Source: Brevundimonas subvibrioides ATCC 15264 (GTDB lineage: Bacteria; Pseudomonadota; Alphaproteobacteria; Caulobacterales; Caulobacteraceae). From it: DNA of 64,000 nucleotides. The translations under genes were made by a program, and so were the position numbers. The stretch covers positions 3,230,501-3,294,500 of the forward strand of contig NC_014375.1 in the NCBI RefSeq assembly GCF_000144605.1. The letters are read 5' to 3'. Of the stretch, positions 1-8,776 are shown piece by piece (positions within the stretch are counted from its first letter, which is position 1; each line of letters opens with the position of its first letter). The notes under the pieces are model-generated. The model was not told where the DNA came from. It worked only from the letters and a program-made list of their open reading frames with translations, and ran no database searches.

Positions 1-557
1 ATCACCTCGTTCAGCGCGGTGGCCGCATCGCGTTGCAGGCTGGCGGCGTCGCGCCCCTGCGACGGCGGATCTTCCTCGGCGCGACGCGACAGGGCCGAGA
101 ACAGGCGCGCCCGGGGCGAGGCCCCGCCGGCACCGTCCACGCGCACCCCCAGGCCCGCGAAGGGATTGTGGTCGCCGCAGCCCCACAACAGGCGGGCGGT
201 CTCCTCGACCGTCGCGGACTGGGCCCATTCGGCGGCATCGCGGCCGCGGTAATAGATCCGGCCATCGGTCGCCAGGCTGACGGAGGACTGCACCACCGCC
301 TCGCCCTTCACGGCCGGTTCGAACGGCAGGACCTGGCCCGCGACCTCGCCGCCCGAGGTGCCCTTCAGCCGCGCGACGTCCGAGGCGGCGTACAGGCTGC
401 GGCGGGGGTCGCTCGGATCGGGCCGGGCGGTGATCCGCCCGCGGCTGACATAGGCGTAGAGGGTCTGGGTCTTGACCCCCAGCAGCGACAGGACCTCGGC
501 CCGGGGGATCCAGCGATCCGCCGCCTCGTCGATCCGCTCGCCTGCCCCTGGCGCCAT
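1..557 (-). CDS. Citrate synthase with N-terminal helix-turn-helix (partial, 3' end outside window)
   Basis: The reading frame runs on the minus strand from an ATG at 557 to the window edge, giving about 185 residues. Residues 16-65 look like a MerR/Xre-type helix-turn-helix (WIPRAEVLSLLGV, then TLYAYVSRGRI). After a short linker comes the citrate synthase N-terminal region with the typical DGRIYYRGRDA segment. Known family members condense acetyl-CoA, or propionyl-CoA in 2-methylcitrate synthases, with oxaloacetate. The HTH-bearing subtype is common in alphaproteobacteria. The catalytic His and Asp residues lie beyond the edge, so substrate choice cannot be judged. It is divergent from the cation transporter at 687. 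Confidence 0.8.
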   Translation of the reverse strand, partial: MAPGAGERIDEAADRWIPRAEVLSLLGVKTQTLYAYVSRGRITARPDPSDPRRSLYAASDVARLKGTSGGEVAGQVLPFEPAVKGEAVVQSSVSLATDGRIYYRGRDAAEWAQSATVEETARLLWGCGDHNPFAGLGVRVDGAGGASPRARLFSALSRRAEEDPPSQGRDAASLQRDAATALNEV

Positions 558-686
558 CGCAATCGTCCCCGCCGATTAACCAGTTTCATCCGCACCATGG
601 GGCGGTTTCATGACCGGTCTGCTAACACGGGTCCGCGACCACCCGCGTCCTTGGCAACCGGCAGGCGATAGGCGACAAGACCGCCG

Positions 687-1607
687 ATGACCTCCCCCGT
701 CGCCCGCCCGCCCCTCGCCGTCCTCACGACCCGTCAGATCACGGCCGTTTCCGTCGGGGTGGCGGTCGTCCTGATCGGCCTGAAGGCGTTCGCCCTCGGC
801 GCTTCGGGATCGGTGTCGATCCTGGCCTCCCTGGCGGATTCGGGGCTGGACCTGATCGCGTCGCTGGCCACCTTCTATGCCGTGCGCTGGGCCGCGCGAC
901 CGCACGACGCCACCCATCGCCACGGGCACGGAAAGGCCGAGGCCATGGCCGCGCTGGTGCAGGCCGGCCTGGTGTTCGCCTCGGCCGCCTTCATCGGCTG
1001 GGAGGCGCTGATGCGCATCTTCGATCCCTATCCCGTCTCGGGCGGGTCGTGGGCGGTGGGCGTCGTGCTGATCTCGATCGTCCTGACCGGCGGTCTGGTC
1101 TGGCTCCAGACCCGGGCGCTGAAGGCCTCGGGGTCGATGGCCGTCTCGGCCGATCGTGCCCACTACGCCGCCGATCTGGCCTCCAGCGTCGTCGTCCTGA
1201 TCGGCGTGGTGTCCGGGGCGTATCTGGGGGCCCCGGGTCTGGACGCCGCCGCGGGTCTGGTCGTCGCCGTCTGGCTGTTCTGGGGGGCTCTGGGCGTGCT
1301 CCGGGAGGCCGGCAACCAGCTGCTGGACCGCGAGGTCCCGGACGCCGACCGGATCGCCCTGACGACCGCCGTCCTCGCCGATCCCCGCGTGGAGGGGGTG
1401 CACCAGCTCCGGACCCGCATGTCCGGGACCCGCCTGCTGGCCCAGATGCACATCGATCTGGACCCGGCCCTGTCGTTCGAGGCGTCGCACACGATCGTGG
1501 TGGAGGCCGAGCGTCGCATCATCGCCGCCTTCCCCGACGCCGAGGTCCTCATCCACGCCGACCCGCGCGGGGCCCGGCCCGCGGTGCCGGTTTCGCCCTG
1601 GGCGTGA
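687..1607 (+). CDS. Cation diffusion facilitator family transporter
   Basis: A 306-residue inner-membrane protein of the CDF family, which exports divalent metals (Zn, Fe, Co, Cd, Mn) in exchange for protons. Several hydrophobic helices occupy residues 15-210. A metal-site helix carries SLADSGLDL near 45-55, and the His-rich loop DATHRHGHGKAEA near 73-85 is diagnostic. The HYAADLASS motif near 158 supplies the second His/Asp pair. The last 90 residues form the cytosolic ferredoxin-like domain. Length matches FieF-like proteins. The metal cannot be told from sequence alone. Confidence 0.88.
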   Translation: MTSPVARPPLAVLTTRQITAVSVGVAVVLIGLKAFALGASGSVSILASLADSGLDLIASLATFYAVRWAARPHDATHRHGHGKAEAMAALVQAGLVFASAAFIGWEALMRIFDPYPVSGGSWAVGVVLISIVLTGGLVWLQTRALKASGSMAVSADRAHYAADLASSVVVLIGVVSGAYLGAPGLDAAAGLVVAVWLFWGALGVLREAGNQLLDREVPDADRIALTTAVLADPRVEGVHQLRTRMSGTRLLAQMHIDLDPALSFEASHTIVVEAERRIIAAFPDAEVLIHADPRGARPAVPVSPWA

Positions 1608-1654
1608 CGACAGCGTAAACGCGGATTTAACGGGGCGCGGTGCAGGTCAGGCCC

Positions 1655-2335
1655 ATGTCGGCGAGCGTCCTGTTTCATTTTCCCTTCGATCCCGGCTCAC
1701 GCGCCGCACGCCTGGCGCTGGGCGAGGCGCGCATCGACTGGACCGAGGTGCTGGTCCGCCCGTGGGAGGCCGACTGCCCTGTCGGCGACCTGAACCCCTC
1801 CGGCATGCCGCCCGTCCTGCAGGTCGAGGGACCGCCCGCCCTGACCCTGTGCGAGGCACCCGCCATCCTCGGCTGGATCGAGGACGCCCAGAAGACGCCG
1901 CTGCTGATGCCGTCGGACGCTGCGGAACGGGCCGAGGTGCGTCGCCTGACCGGCTGGTTCGACCGCCGCTTCACCGACGAGGTCAACGCCGTCCTGCTTC
2001 ACGAGCGGATGGAGAAGCCGCTGCTGCGTCTCGGCCCGCCGGAAGCCCGGATGCTGCGCGAGGGCCGCGAGGCGCTGAAGCATCATCTGGGGGTGTTCGA
2101 GGCCCTGCTGGCCCAGCGCGACTGGCTGGCTGGCCGTCGCCTGTCGCAGGCCGACATCGTCGCCGCCGCCCATCTGTCCACGCTCGACTATTTCGGCGAG
2201 ATCGCCTGGGCGTCCTGGCCGGGTCTGAAGACCTGGTACATGCGCATCAAGTCCCGCCCCTGCTTCCGCCCGCTGCTGGCCGACCGCTTCCAGGGCCTGG
2301 CCCCGGCCCCGCACTACGCCGACCTGGATTTCTGA
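1655..2335 (+). CDS. Glutathione S-transferase family protein
   Basis: A protein of about 226 residues. It has a thioredoxin-fold N-terminal domain (FPFDPGSRAARLALGE; cis-Pro region GMPPVLQVEG; then LCEAPAILGWIED) and an all-helical C-terminal domain. The C-terminal domain carries the WLAGRRLSQADIVAAAHL signature with its N-capping Ser and Asp. Cytosolic GSTs conjugate glutathione to electrophiles or act as reductases. A GTG at 1640 is an in-frame alternative; the ATG at 1655 fits the family N-terminus (MSASVLFHFPF) better. The substrate is unknown. Confidence 0.85.
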   Translation: MSASVLFHFPFDPGSRAARLALGEARIDWTEVLVRPWEADCPVGDLNPSGMPPVLQVEGPPALTLCEAPAILGWIEDAQKTPLLMPSDAAERAEVRRLTGWFDRRFTDEVNAVLLHERMEKPLLRLGPPEARMLREGREALKHHLGVFEALLAQRDWLAGRRLSQADIVAAAHLSTLDYFGEIAWASWPGLKTWYMRIKSRPCFRPLLADRFQGLAPAPHYADLDF

Positions 2336-2352
2336 GCGCAACGCGCTGTTTT

Positions 2353-2483
2353 CCCTCCCCGGCCGGGAGGATGGTCGGAGCGCAGCGTAGACCGGGTGGG
2401 GACGGCCAGGCGACACACCGTGCGGCCTTGCCTTGTCGCCCCCACCCGGTCGCTTCGCGACCACCCTCCCCCGAGGGGGAGGG
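2353..2483. repeat. REP-like imperfect inverted repeat between GST and queG
   Basis: The two arms pair as ACCGGGTGGGG at 2391-2401 with CCCCACCCGGT at 2440-2450, a perfect 11-bp match. They extend outward through GGTCG/CGACC to CCCTCCCC (2353-2360) and GGGGAGGG near the right end. Each arm also folds on itself. Such bipartite GC-rich palindromes are dispersed in intergenic spaces of many Caulobacterales genomes. It ends about 20 nt before the queG start, so it could also act as an attenuating structure in the transcript. Confidence 0.7.
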
Positions 2484-2503
2484 AGAGGCTATAGGCTCCC
2501 CCC

Positions 2504-3619
2504 ATGTCCGACCCCCGCGACATCCTCCGCGTCCAGGCCGCTGGGCTCGGCTTTTCGGTGTGCCGGTTCGCCTCGGCGTCCGAGCCATGGACCGCCGGCG
2601 AGCGGCTGGCCCATTTCGTCGCGGCGGGACGGCACGGCGACATGGGCTGGATGGAGACGACGCTGGAGCGCCGCGCCCACCCGACGGCGATGTGGCCCGA
2701 CGCCCGGACCGCCATCGTGCTGGGCATGAACTATGGCCCCGACGCCGACCCTTTGCCGGAGATGTCGGACCGTAGCGCCGGCTACATCTCGGTCTATGCG
2801 CGCGGCGACGACTATCACGAGGTCATCAAGGGGCGGCTGAAGACGCTCGCCGGTCAGGTGGCGGCCAGACTGGGGGCCGAGGTGAAGGTCTTCGTCGATA
2901 CCGCCCCCCTGATGGAAAAACCCCTCGCCCAGCGCGCGGGCCTCGGCTGGCAGGGCAAGCACACCAACCTGCTCAGCCGCGAGCACGGCAACTGGCTGTT
3001 CCTGGGCGTCATCCTGACGGCCGCGGAGATCGAACCCGACGCGGCCGAGGCCGAGCATTGCGGATCCTGCACCGCCTGCCTCACGGCCTGTCCGACGAAC
3101 GCCTTTCCCGGGCCCTTCCAGCTGGATGCGCGCCGCTGCCTGTCCTACCTGACCATCGAACATGCGGGACCGTGGCCGGTGGAGTTCCGCGCCCTGACCG
3201 GCGCGCGCATCTATGGCTGCGACGACTGCCTGGCCGTCTGCCCGTGGAACAAGTTCGCCCAGGGCGGGCGCGAGGCCCGGCTGGCGGCGCGCGAGGCCTC
3301 GATCAGCCCGCGCCTTGAGGACCTCGCCGCGCTCGACGACCCCGCGTTCCGCGCCCTGTTCTCGAAAAGTCCGATCAAGCGGATCGGTCGGGACCGGTTC
3401 GTGCGCAACGTCCTCTATGCCATCGGCAACAGCGGGGATGCGGCCTTGGTCGCGGTGGCATCGCGTCTGACGGCCGACGCGTCACCGCTGGTCCGGGGAG
3501 CGGCCGTCTGGGCGCTGTCGCGCCTGCTGGACGAACGCGCCTTCGCTGACCTACGGCTGTCCGGACAGGCCGGCGAGGCCGATGCCGGTGTCCTCGCCGA
3601 ATGGGCCCGCGCGGCCTAG
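2504..3619 (+). CDS. queG: Epoxyqueuosine reductase QueG
   Basis: A 371-residue cobalamin- and Fe-S-dependent enzyme that reduces epoxyqueuosine to queuosine in the wobble position of GUN tRNAs. Two ferredoxin-type 4Fe-4S motifs are visible: CGSCTACLTACPT near residues 187-199, and CDDCLAVCPWNKF near 240-252. The last 90 residues resemble the HEAT-like C-terminal repeats of the family (SPLVRGAAVWALSRL). Family length is about 350-390, so it is complete. It is cytosolic. Confidence 0.95.
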   Translation: MSDPRDILRVQAAGLGFSVCRFASASEPWTAGERLAHFVAAGRHGDMGWMETTLERRAHPTAMWPDARTAIVLGMNYGPDADPLPEMSDRSAGYISVYARGDDYHEVIKGRLKTLAGQVAARLGAEVKVFVDTAPLMEKPLAQRAGLGWQGKHTNLLSREHGNWLFLGVILTAAEIEPDAAEAEHCGSCTACLTACPTNAFPGPFQLDARRCLSYLTIEHAGPWPVEFRALTGARIYGCDDCLAVCPWNKFAQGGREARLAAREASISPRLEDLAALDDPAFRALFSKSPIKRIGRDRFVRNVLYAIGNSGDAALVAVASRLTADASPLVRGAAVWALSRLLDERAFADLRLSGQAGEADAGVLAEWARAA

Positions 3620-3628
3620 ACTGGGCCC

Positions 3629-4174
3629 ATGCCCCACTACGCCCGCATCATCGCCATGGTCGTCCTCGGACTGGTCGCCGTCGGCGGGATGGCCTGGCGA
3701 CTGATCAAGCCGACGCCCGTCCCGCTGTACGAGGAGACGGCGAGGCTGTCCCCCGACATCCGGGGGCACCTGCAGGCCTTGCGGGTCGAGGCCAAGTTCG
3801 CGCCCGAAGGCGACTACCCCGGCCCGAAAGGCCCCAAAACCCGCGCCCGGCTGTCGGCGGTGATCGACGACCTGCTGGACGACATCCTGTCGGAGCCCGA
3901 CGGACCCCTCGAGGCCTCGGACCTGGCCGGACGCCTCGGCCTGGCCGTCGCGGCCGTGTCGAAGCGCACCGAGGCCGACGCCCGCCGCGCCCACGGCTAT
4001 ATGCTGGAGATCTGGTGGATCTTCGGCTTCCGGTCGGCGGCCGGCTATTTCACGCCCGGGGACGGGGCGGGGGTGGTCGACGGATGGGCCGAGCCCCTGC
4101 CGCCGGGCTGGACCAGCGCGGATGGACGCGCGGCACCGCTGCAAGGGGCCGTTAACCTGCAAGGCGCACCCTGA
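3629..4174 (+). CDS. Hypothetical protein with one N-terminal membrane helix
   Basis: A 181-residue protein starting 9 nt after the queG stop, so probably cotranscribed. Residues 6-24 (ARIIAMVVLGLVAVGGMAW) form one transmembrane helix or uncleaved signal anchor, placing the rest in the periplasm. The remainder is mixed charged and contains a GPKGPKTRARL segment and a Trp-rich stretch (EIWWIFGFRSAAGYF) near 129-143. I do not recognise a family. Codon use is like that of its neighbours and the frame is clean, which supports a real gene. Confidence 0.65.
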   Translation: MPHYARIIAMVVLGLVAVGGMAWRLIKPTPVPLYEETARLSPDIRGHLQALRVEAKFAPEGDYPGPKGPKTRARLSAVIDDLLDDILSEPDGPLEASDLAGRLGLAVAAVSKRTEADARRAHGYMLEIWWIFGFRSAAGYFTPGDGAGVVDGWAEPLPPGWTSADGRAAPLQGAVNLQGAP

Positions 4175-4191
4175 CGCCCAGGGAGACCGCG

Positions 4192-4593
4192 ATGTCCAGC
4201 ATGATGACCGCAAGCTACCGCAGCCGCCGGGACCATTTCGAACCCAGCGACAACGATCCCCACGAGCAGCGCCGCCTGCGCGGCCACCTGGAACAGATCG
4301 ACTACACCGCCTTCGTCTCGAACCGCGAGGTGATCCCGCAGGTTCTGGGGCTGGGCACCCATCATACCGAACCGGCGGCCTTCCAGCGGCTGGCGGTCGC
4401 GGCCGCCACCGCCCGCGCCCGCTGGATCGCCGAAGCCCTGAAGCTGACCGAGGGCGGCGTGGCCATCACCGCCCAGGACGCCCAGCGCCTGGCCGGCATG
4501 CGCGCCGCCTATGACGAGCTGTCGGAGGCCTACGAGGGCCTGCGCCGGATGGTCGAGCGCGGCTACCTGCCGTATCGCGGGACCGAGCGCTGA
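4192..4593 (+). CDS. Hypothetical cytosolic protein, 133 aa
   Basis: The ATG at 4192 follows an AGGGAG ribosome-binding site by about 6 nt. The product is soluble and rich in helix-forming residues, with no signal or membrane segment. The C-terminal half (residues 60-130) is a predicted long helical region (AAATARARWIAEALKL, then EAYEGLRRMVERGYL). It is convergent with the gene ending at 4598, with only 4 nt between the stops. I cannot assign a family; conserved helical proteins of this size without known function occur in Caulobacterales. Confidence 0.65.
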   Translation: MSSMMTASYRSRRDHFEPSDNDPHEQRRLRGHLEQIDYTAFVSNREVIPQVLGLGTHHTEPAAFQRLAVAAATARARWIAEALKLTEGGVAITAQDAQRLAGMRAAYDELSEAYEGLRRMVERGYLPYRGTER

Positions 4594-4597
4594 CCCC

Positions 4598-5578
4598 CTA
4601 GTTCAGGGGCTGGGGCCGGGTCTGGATCGGCGCGTCCGGATCGGTCGCCGGCGCTTCCGCCGCCGTCGGGGGCGGCGCGGCGGGGGCGACGACCAGGGGT
4701 GCGGTCTCGATGCGCGGCACGTTGGCCTCGGTGTTCAGACGCGGGGTCAGGGGCGGCGCGACAGACGTCGGCGCGGTTCTGGACGGCGCCGTCGTCGACG
4801 AGGGCGTTGATGCGGACGATGCGGCGGGACGCCCGGCCGCCGGCGCAGCCTCAGCCTCAGCCTCAGCACCGGTTTCCGTGACATCGGCCGCGGCGTCCGT
4901 CACGGGCACGGCCTCGACCGGCACGATCGGCACCGCAGCCCCCGGTGCCTCGACCGGCGTTGTCGTCGCGTCGACCGGCGCCGGCACGCTCGAGTCCGGC
5001 TTCAGGACCCACCAGGCCGCGCCCGCCAGCACCACCGCCACCGCAGCGCCGCCGATCCAGACCGCCGTGGGCACACCCGTCCGGCGTCGAGAAGCCGCGT
5101 ACGACGGGACGATGGGCTCCGGCACGGCCGCGGCCGCGACGACCGGCGGCCTCAGGGCCCGCGCGGGTCCCGCAGGCTCCGGTGCCGCGATGACCGGCTC
5201 GCGCCGGGGTTCGACCGGGACCGAAGGCTCGATCGGAGGGCGGGCGGGGGCCGCCACCGGCGCGGTCGCTGGAGCGGCCTGGGGTGGCGTGGGCTGTGAC
5301 GGAGCCGGAGAAGCGGCCGGTGCCGGTGCTGCAGCCGGGGCCGCTCTTGGAATCATCGACCCGCTGAGAATCCCGCCCCCGGCGGGACGACCCTGGGCCT
5401 GCCCCGCGATCCGGCCGCCGGCGGGCGCCGGAGCCGGTCCCTGCCCGACGGGCGGCGGGCCGACGCGGAACACCTGCTGAGGCGGCCGCGACCAGGTGAT
5501 CTGGCCCCGCTTGAAGGGCTCGGGCCCCGAGGCTGGGGCGGCACCGGATTCGGGCTTGGGGGAAGGCGTATCGACCAT
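4598..5578 (-). CDS. Pro/Ala-rich single-pass membrane protein
   Basis: A 326-residue protein of strongly biased composition. Residues 1-165 are Pro/Ala-rich and probably disordered. A basic stretch SRRRTG comes next, then one transmembrane helix (VWIGGAAVAVVLAGAAWWVL, about 173-192). A second Pro/Ala/Thr/Val-rich tail follows, which would be periplasmic. It is preceded in transcription by nothing close; the DUF427 gene lies downstream of its own start on the same strand. No catalytic motif is visible. The layout is like that of the protein at 10735-11256. Function unknown; a TonB-like or cell-envelope spacer role is possible but unsupported. Confidence 0.6.
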   Translation of the reverse strand: MVDTPSPKPESGAAPASGPEPFKRGQITWSRPPQQVFRVGPPPVGQGPAPAPAGGRIAGQAQGRPAGGGILSGSMIPRAAPAAAPAPAASPAPSQPTPPQAAPATAPVAAPARPPIEPSVPVEPRREPVIAAPEPAGPARALRPPVVAAAAVPEPIVPSYAASRRRTGVPTAVWIGGAAVAVVLAGAAWWVLKPDSSVPAPVDATTTPVEAPGAAVPIVPVEAVPVTDAAADVTETGAEAEAEAAPAAGRPAASSASTPSSTTAPSRTAPTSVAPPLTPRLNTEANVPRIETAPLVVAPAAPPPTAAEAPATDPDAPIQTRPQPLN

Positions 5579-5620
5579 GGCCCGTCTTAGAAGGTCAGGA
5601 TGTGGCGGTCCAATGACGGA

Positions 5621-5902
5621 TCAGCGAACCTCGACGCCCTTCCAGAAGGCGATGCGGTCCTTGATCTCGGCCGCCGCCGATTTCGGATCGGAGTAGAACC
5701 AGGCCGCGTCGGTGTTCTCCTTCCCGTCGACGACCACCGAATGGTAGGACGCCGTGCCCTTCCACGGACAGACCGAGCTGGTCGTCGAGGGCTTCAGCAC
5801 CTCGGGATTGACCGCGTCGCGCGGGAAATAGTGGTTGCCCTCGACCACCACCGTGTCGTCGGACCGGGCGATTTCGACGCCGTTCCAGGTCGCGGTTGTC
5901 AT
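5621..5902 (-). CDS. DUF427 domain protein
   Basis: A 93-residue single-domain protein. Hallmarks of the DUF427 (NTP_transf_9-named) family are visible: EGNHYFPRDAV near residues 21-31, the SVCPWKGTASYHSV motif near 43-56, and NTDAAWFYSDPK near 64-75. Family members are small beta-rich cytosolic proteins whose biochemical role is not firmly established. It starts 14 nt after the ABC permease stop on the same strand and may be the last gene of that operon. Confidence 0.85.
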   Translation of the reverse strand: MTTATWNGVEIARSDDTVVVEGNHYFPRDAVNPEVLKPSTTSSVCPWKGTASYHSVVVDGKENTDAAWFYSDPKSAAAEIKDRIAFWKGVEVR

Positions 5903-5915
5903 GTCGAAAACTCCA

Positions 5916-6683
5916 TCATGATTTGAGGCGATAGCCGGTCCTGAACATCCAGAAGACGATGCCGAGACAGACGATCAGGAAGCCGAAGGTGGCCAGAACG
6001 CTCCAGACGATCCCAACGTCGCCCGAGCCGTAGAAGCTCCATCGAAAGCCACTGATCAGATAGACGACCGGGTTGAACAAGGTGACGGTTCGCCACGCGG
6101 GCGGCAGCATGTCGATCGAATAGAAGGATCCGCCCAGGAAGGTCAGGGGCGTCACCACCAGCATCGGGATCATCTGCAGCTGCTCGAACCCGTTGGCCCA
6201 GATGCCGATGATGAAGCCGAACAGGCTGAAGGTCGTCGCCGTCAGGATCAGGAAGGTCAGCATCCAGACCGGGTGCAGGATCTGCAGCGGCACGAACAGG
6301 GCCGCCGTGGCCAGGATGATCAGACCCAGCACCGCCGACTTGGTCGCCGCCGCCCCGACATAGGCGATGACGATCTCCAGCGACGACACGGGGGCCGACA
6401 GGATCTCGTAGATGGTGCCGGTGAATTTCGGGAAATAGATGCCGAAGCTGGCATTGAAGATCGACTGGGTGAAGAGGCTCAGCATGATCAGGCCGGGCAC
6501 GATGAAGGCCCCGTAGGGCACGCCGTCGATCTCGGTCATGCGCGACCCGATGGCCGAGCCGAACACCACGAAATAGAGCGCGGTCGTGATCACCGGGGTG
6601 ACGATCGACTGCCAGACGGTGCGCAGCGCGCGGGCCATCTCGAAGCGATAGATCGCCCAGACGCCGTATCCGTTGAACGTCAT
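5916..6683 (-). CDS. ABC-2 type transporter permease
   Basis: A 255-residue integral membrane protein with about six hydrophobic helices. The family segment [20 protein letters not shown] lies near residues 89-108 and is typical of the YadH-like ABC-2 permeases. Its start overlaps the stop of the ATPase gene by 4 nt (ATGA), so the two are translationally coupled and form one exporter. The substrate is unknown; relatives export lipids, polysaccharide precursors or drugs. Confidence 0.9.
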   Translation of the reverse strand: MTFNGYGVWAIYRFEMARALRTVWQSIVTPVITTALYFVVFGSAIGSRMTEIDGVPYGAFIVPGLIMLSLFTQSIFNASFGIYFPKFTGTIYEILSAPVSSLEIVIAYVGAAATKSAVLGLIILATAALFVPLQILHPVWMLTFLILTATTFSLFGFIIGIWANGFEQLQMIPMLVVTPLTFLGGSFYSIDMLPPAWRTVTLFNPVVYLISGFRWSFYGSGDVGIVWSVLATFGFLIVCLGIVFWMFRTGYRLKS

Positions 6684-7660
6684 GTGGCGGCTCCTGCGCG
6701 AATGTCCTCAGCCGGTTCGCGGTGCACCAGGCTGACGAAGATGTCCTCCAGCGAGCTCTGGCGGGTGTTCAGGTCCTTGAAGGCGATGCCCTGATCCGAC
6801 AGGGCCCGAAGCAGCGACGGCACGCCGGTGTGCTCGGCGTTGGAATCGAACTCGTAGGCCAGCTCGTTGCCGTCCGCCTTCAGCGTCAGGTCCCACTGGG
6901 CCAGGGCCGGCGGGATGGTGGCCAGGGGGTCCTGCAGGTTCAGGGTCAGGGTCTTCTTGCCCAGCTTCTTCATCAGCTCGGACTTGTCCTCGACCAGGAT
7001 CAGCTCCCCCTTCAGGATCACCCCCACCCGGTCGGCCATCTCCTCGGCCTCCTCGATATAGTGGGTGGTCAGGATGATGGTGACGCCGCCCTCGCGCAGC
7101 TCGCGCACCAGGTTCCACATGTCGCGCCGCAGCTCGACGTCCACGCCGGCCGTGGGCTCGTCCAGGAACAGGATGTCGGGCTCGTGGCTCAGCGCCTTGG
7201 CGATCATGACCCGGCGCTTCATGCCCCCGGACAGGGTCATGATCTTGTTGTCCTTCTTGTCCCACAGGCTGAGGGCGCGAAGGGTCTTCTCGATGAAGGC
7301 CGGGTTGGGGGCCTTGCCGAACAGGCCGCGGCTGAAGGTGACGGTGGCCAGCACGGTCTCGAAGGCGTCGGTGGTCAGCTCCTGGGGCACCAGGCCGATC
7401 TTCATCCGGGCATTGCGATAGTCGGTCTGGATGTCGTGGCCGTCCGCGAGCACGGTGCCGGTGGACGGCGTGACGATCCCGCAGACGATGGAGATCAGCG
7501 TCGTCTTGCCCGCGCCGTTCGGACCCAGCAGGGCGAAGATCTCGCCCTTGCCGATCTGCAGGTCGACGGTCTTGAGGGCCTGCAGCCCGGACGCATAGGT
7601 CTTGGTCAGACCCCTGATGTCGACGACGGGCGCGGAAGCGGGGTGTGAGGCGGGCGGCAT
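6680..7660 (-). CDS. ABC transporter ATP-binding protein
   Basis: The nucleotide-binding subunit of the exporter formed with the downstream permease. It shows Walker A (GPNGAGKTT), the Q-loop region ([10 protein letters not shown]), the signature LSGGMKRRV, Walker B with catalytic Glu ([12 protein letters not shown]) and the switch His (TTHYIEEAE). A C-terminal extension of about 90 residues follows, as in YadG/DrrA-type ATPases. I chose the ATG at 7660 because AGGACG lies just upstream. An ATG at 7711 would add 17 residues but has no clear ribosome-binding site. Confidence 0.92.
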   Translation of the reverse strand: MPPASHPASAPVVDIRGLTKTYASGLQALKTVDLQIGKGEIFALLGPNGAGKTTLISIVCGIVTPSTGTVLADGHDIQTDYRNARMKIGLVPQELTTDAFETVLATVTFSRGLFGKAPNPAFIEKTLRALSLWDKKDNKIMTLSGGMKRRVMIAKALSHEPDILFLDEPTAGVDVELRRDMWNLVRELREGGVTIILTTHYIEEAEEMADRVGVILKGELILVEDKSELMKKLGKKTLTLNLQDPLATIPPALAQWDLTLKADGNELAYEFDSNAEHTGVPSLLRALSDQGIAFKDLNTRQSSLEDIFVSLVHREPAEDIRAGAAT

Positions 7661-7774
7661 CGGCGCGTCCTGGGAGTTCGGCCGAAGCGCCGTTCTCGCA
7701 ATATGGCCCATGTCGCGACAGGCTCAAGACGACCGTGAACCCTTTTCCCCGGCCCGGACGTTCAACGGCCCGGC

Positions 7775-8695
7775 TTGTCAGGATTTCCCATGCGCCATCG
7801 GTCGTTCGGTCTGTCGTCCCTCGATCCGCGTCCGGCCCTTACCGGCGCTCTCGCGGGCCTCGGAATCGGCCGCCGGAAGACGCCGGTTCACGATGGGCTG
7901 GAGACCATGTCCCGCATCGGGTTCGCGGCCAACGGGGTCGTCTATGTCTCGGTCGGCCTGCTGATCCTGGCGACCGCCATCGGCATGCGCGGCCAGGCCG
8001 TCGATCAACAGGGCCTGCTGTATGTCCTGGCCCAGCAGCCTCTGGGGCGGGTCTGGCTGGTCGTGCTGGGCGTCGGCCTGTGGGGCTTCGTCGGCTGGCG
8101 CGTGCTGCAGGCGGTGTTCGACGCCGATCGCGAGGGCTCGGACCTGAAGGGCTGGACGGTGCGGATCAGCCAAGGCTTCAGCGGGCTGTTCTACGCTGTC
8201 CTGGCCTCGGGGGTGTTCGAGCTGCTGGACGAGGTCGGACCGGCCATGAGGCCCGAAGACATGGCCGAAAACCAGCAGAAAGCGGCCTTGCTGCTGGACC
8301 TGCCCTCTGGCGGGGCTCTTCTGATGGCCGTCGGTCTGGGGATCGCCGGCGTCGGGATCGGCAATATCGTCATGGGCGTCGTCAACGACTTCGCCGCCAC
8401 CCTGTCCTGTTCGAAGACCGTCTGTCGCTGGGTCCTGCCCCTGGCGCGCGTCGGCTATGCGGCGCGCGGCCTCGCCTATCTGCCGCTGGCCCTGTTCGTC
8501 ACCCTGGCGGGCTGGCGGGCCCAGGCGTCCGAGGTCGAGACCTTCGGCAGCTCGCTGGCGGCGCTTCAGAACCAGCCCGGCGGCGGATGGATGCTGGGGG
8601 CCACGGGCGTCGGCATGATCGCCTTCGGGGCCTATGCCTTCGTCGAGGCCCGGTACCGTCGCATCCGCGCGCCGCGCGATCTGAAACCCCGCTGA
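7775..8695 (+). CDS. DUF1206 membrane protein
   Basis: A membrane protein of about 306 residues made of three repeats of two helices each. Each repeat opens with a related motif: FAANGVVYVSVGLLIL near 50-65, the ISQGFSGLFYAVLASG segment near 131-146, and VGYAARGLAYLPLALF near 226-241. This triple layout is that of DUF1206 proteins, whose function is unknown. The first 40 residues are hydrophilic. The start is uncertain: a second Met lies five codons in, at 7790. Confidence 0.8.
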   Translation: MSGFPMRHRSFGLSSLDPRPALTGALAGLGIGRRKTPVHDGLETMSRIGFAANGVVYVSVGLLILATAIGMRGQAVDQQGLLYVLAQQPLGRVWLVVLGVGLWGFVGWRVLQAVFDADREGSDLKGWTVRISQGFSGLFYAVLASGVFELLDEVGPAMRPEDMAENQQKAALLLDLPSGGALLMAVGLGIAGVGIGNIVMGVVNDFAATLSCSKTVCRWVLPLARVGYAARGLAYLPLALFVTLAGWRAQASEVETFGSSLAALQNQPGGGWMLGATGVGMIAFGAYAFVEARYRRIRAPRDLKPR

Positions 8696-8776
8696 CGCGC
8701 CGTGCGCTTTCGCCGCGTCCATTCGGGGAACCCGCGTCGTATCTTCGAGCTTCCTGTCCCGTCCGGAGCCCACACC

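Noticed and set aside
576-1556. A minus-strand frame of 326 codons antisense to the cation transporter
   Set aside because: The plus-strand frame has the CDF His motif and membrane helices; the antisense product is Gly/Asp/Arg/His-rich without features.
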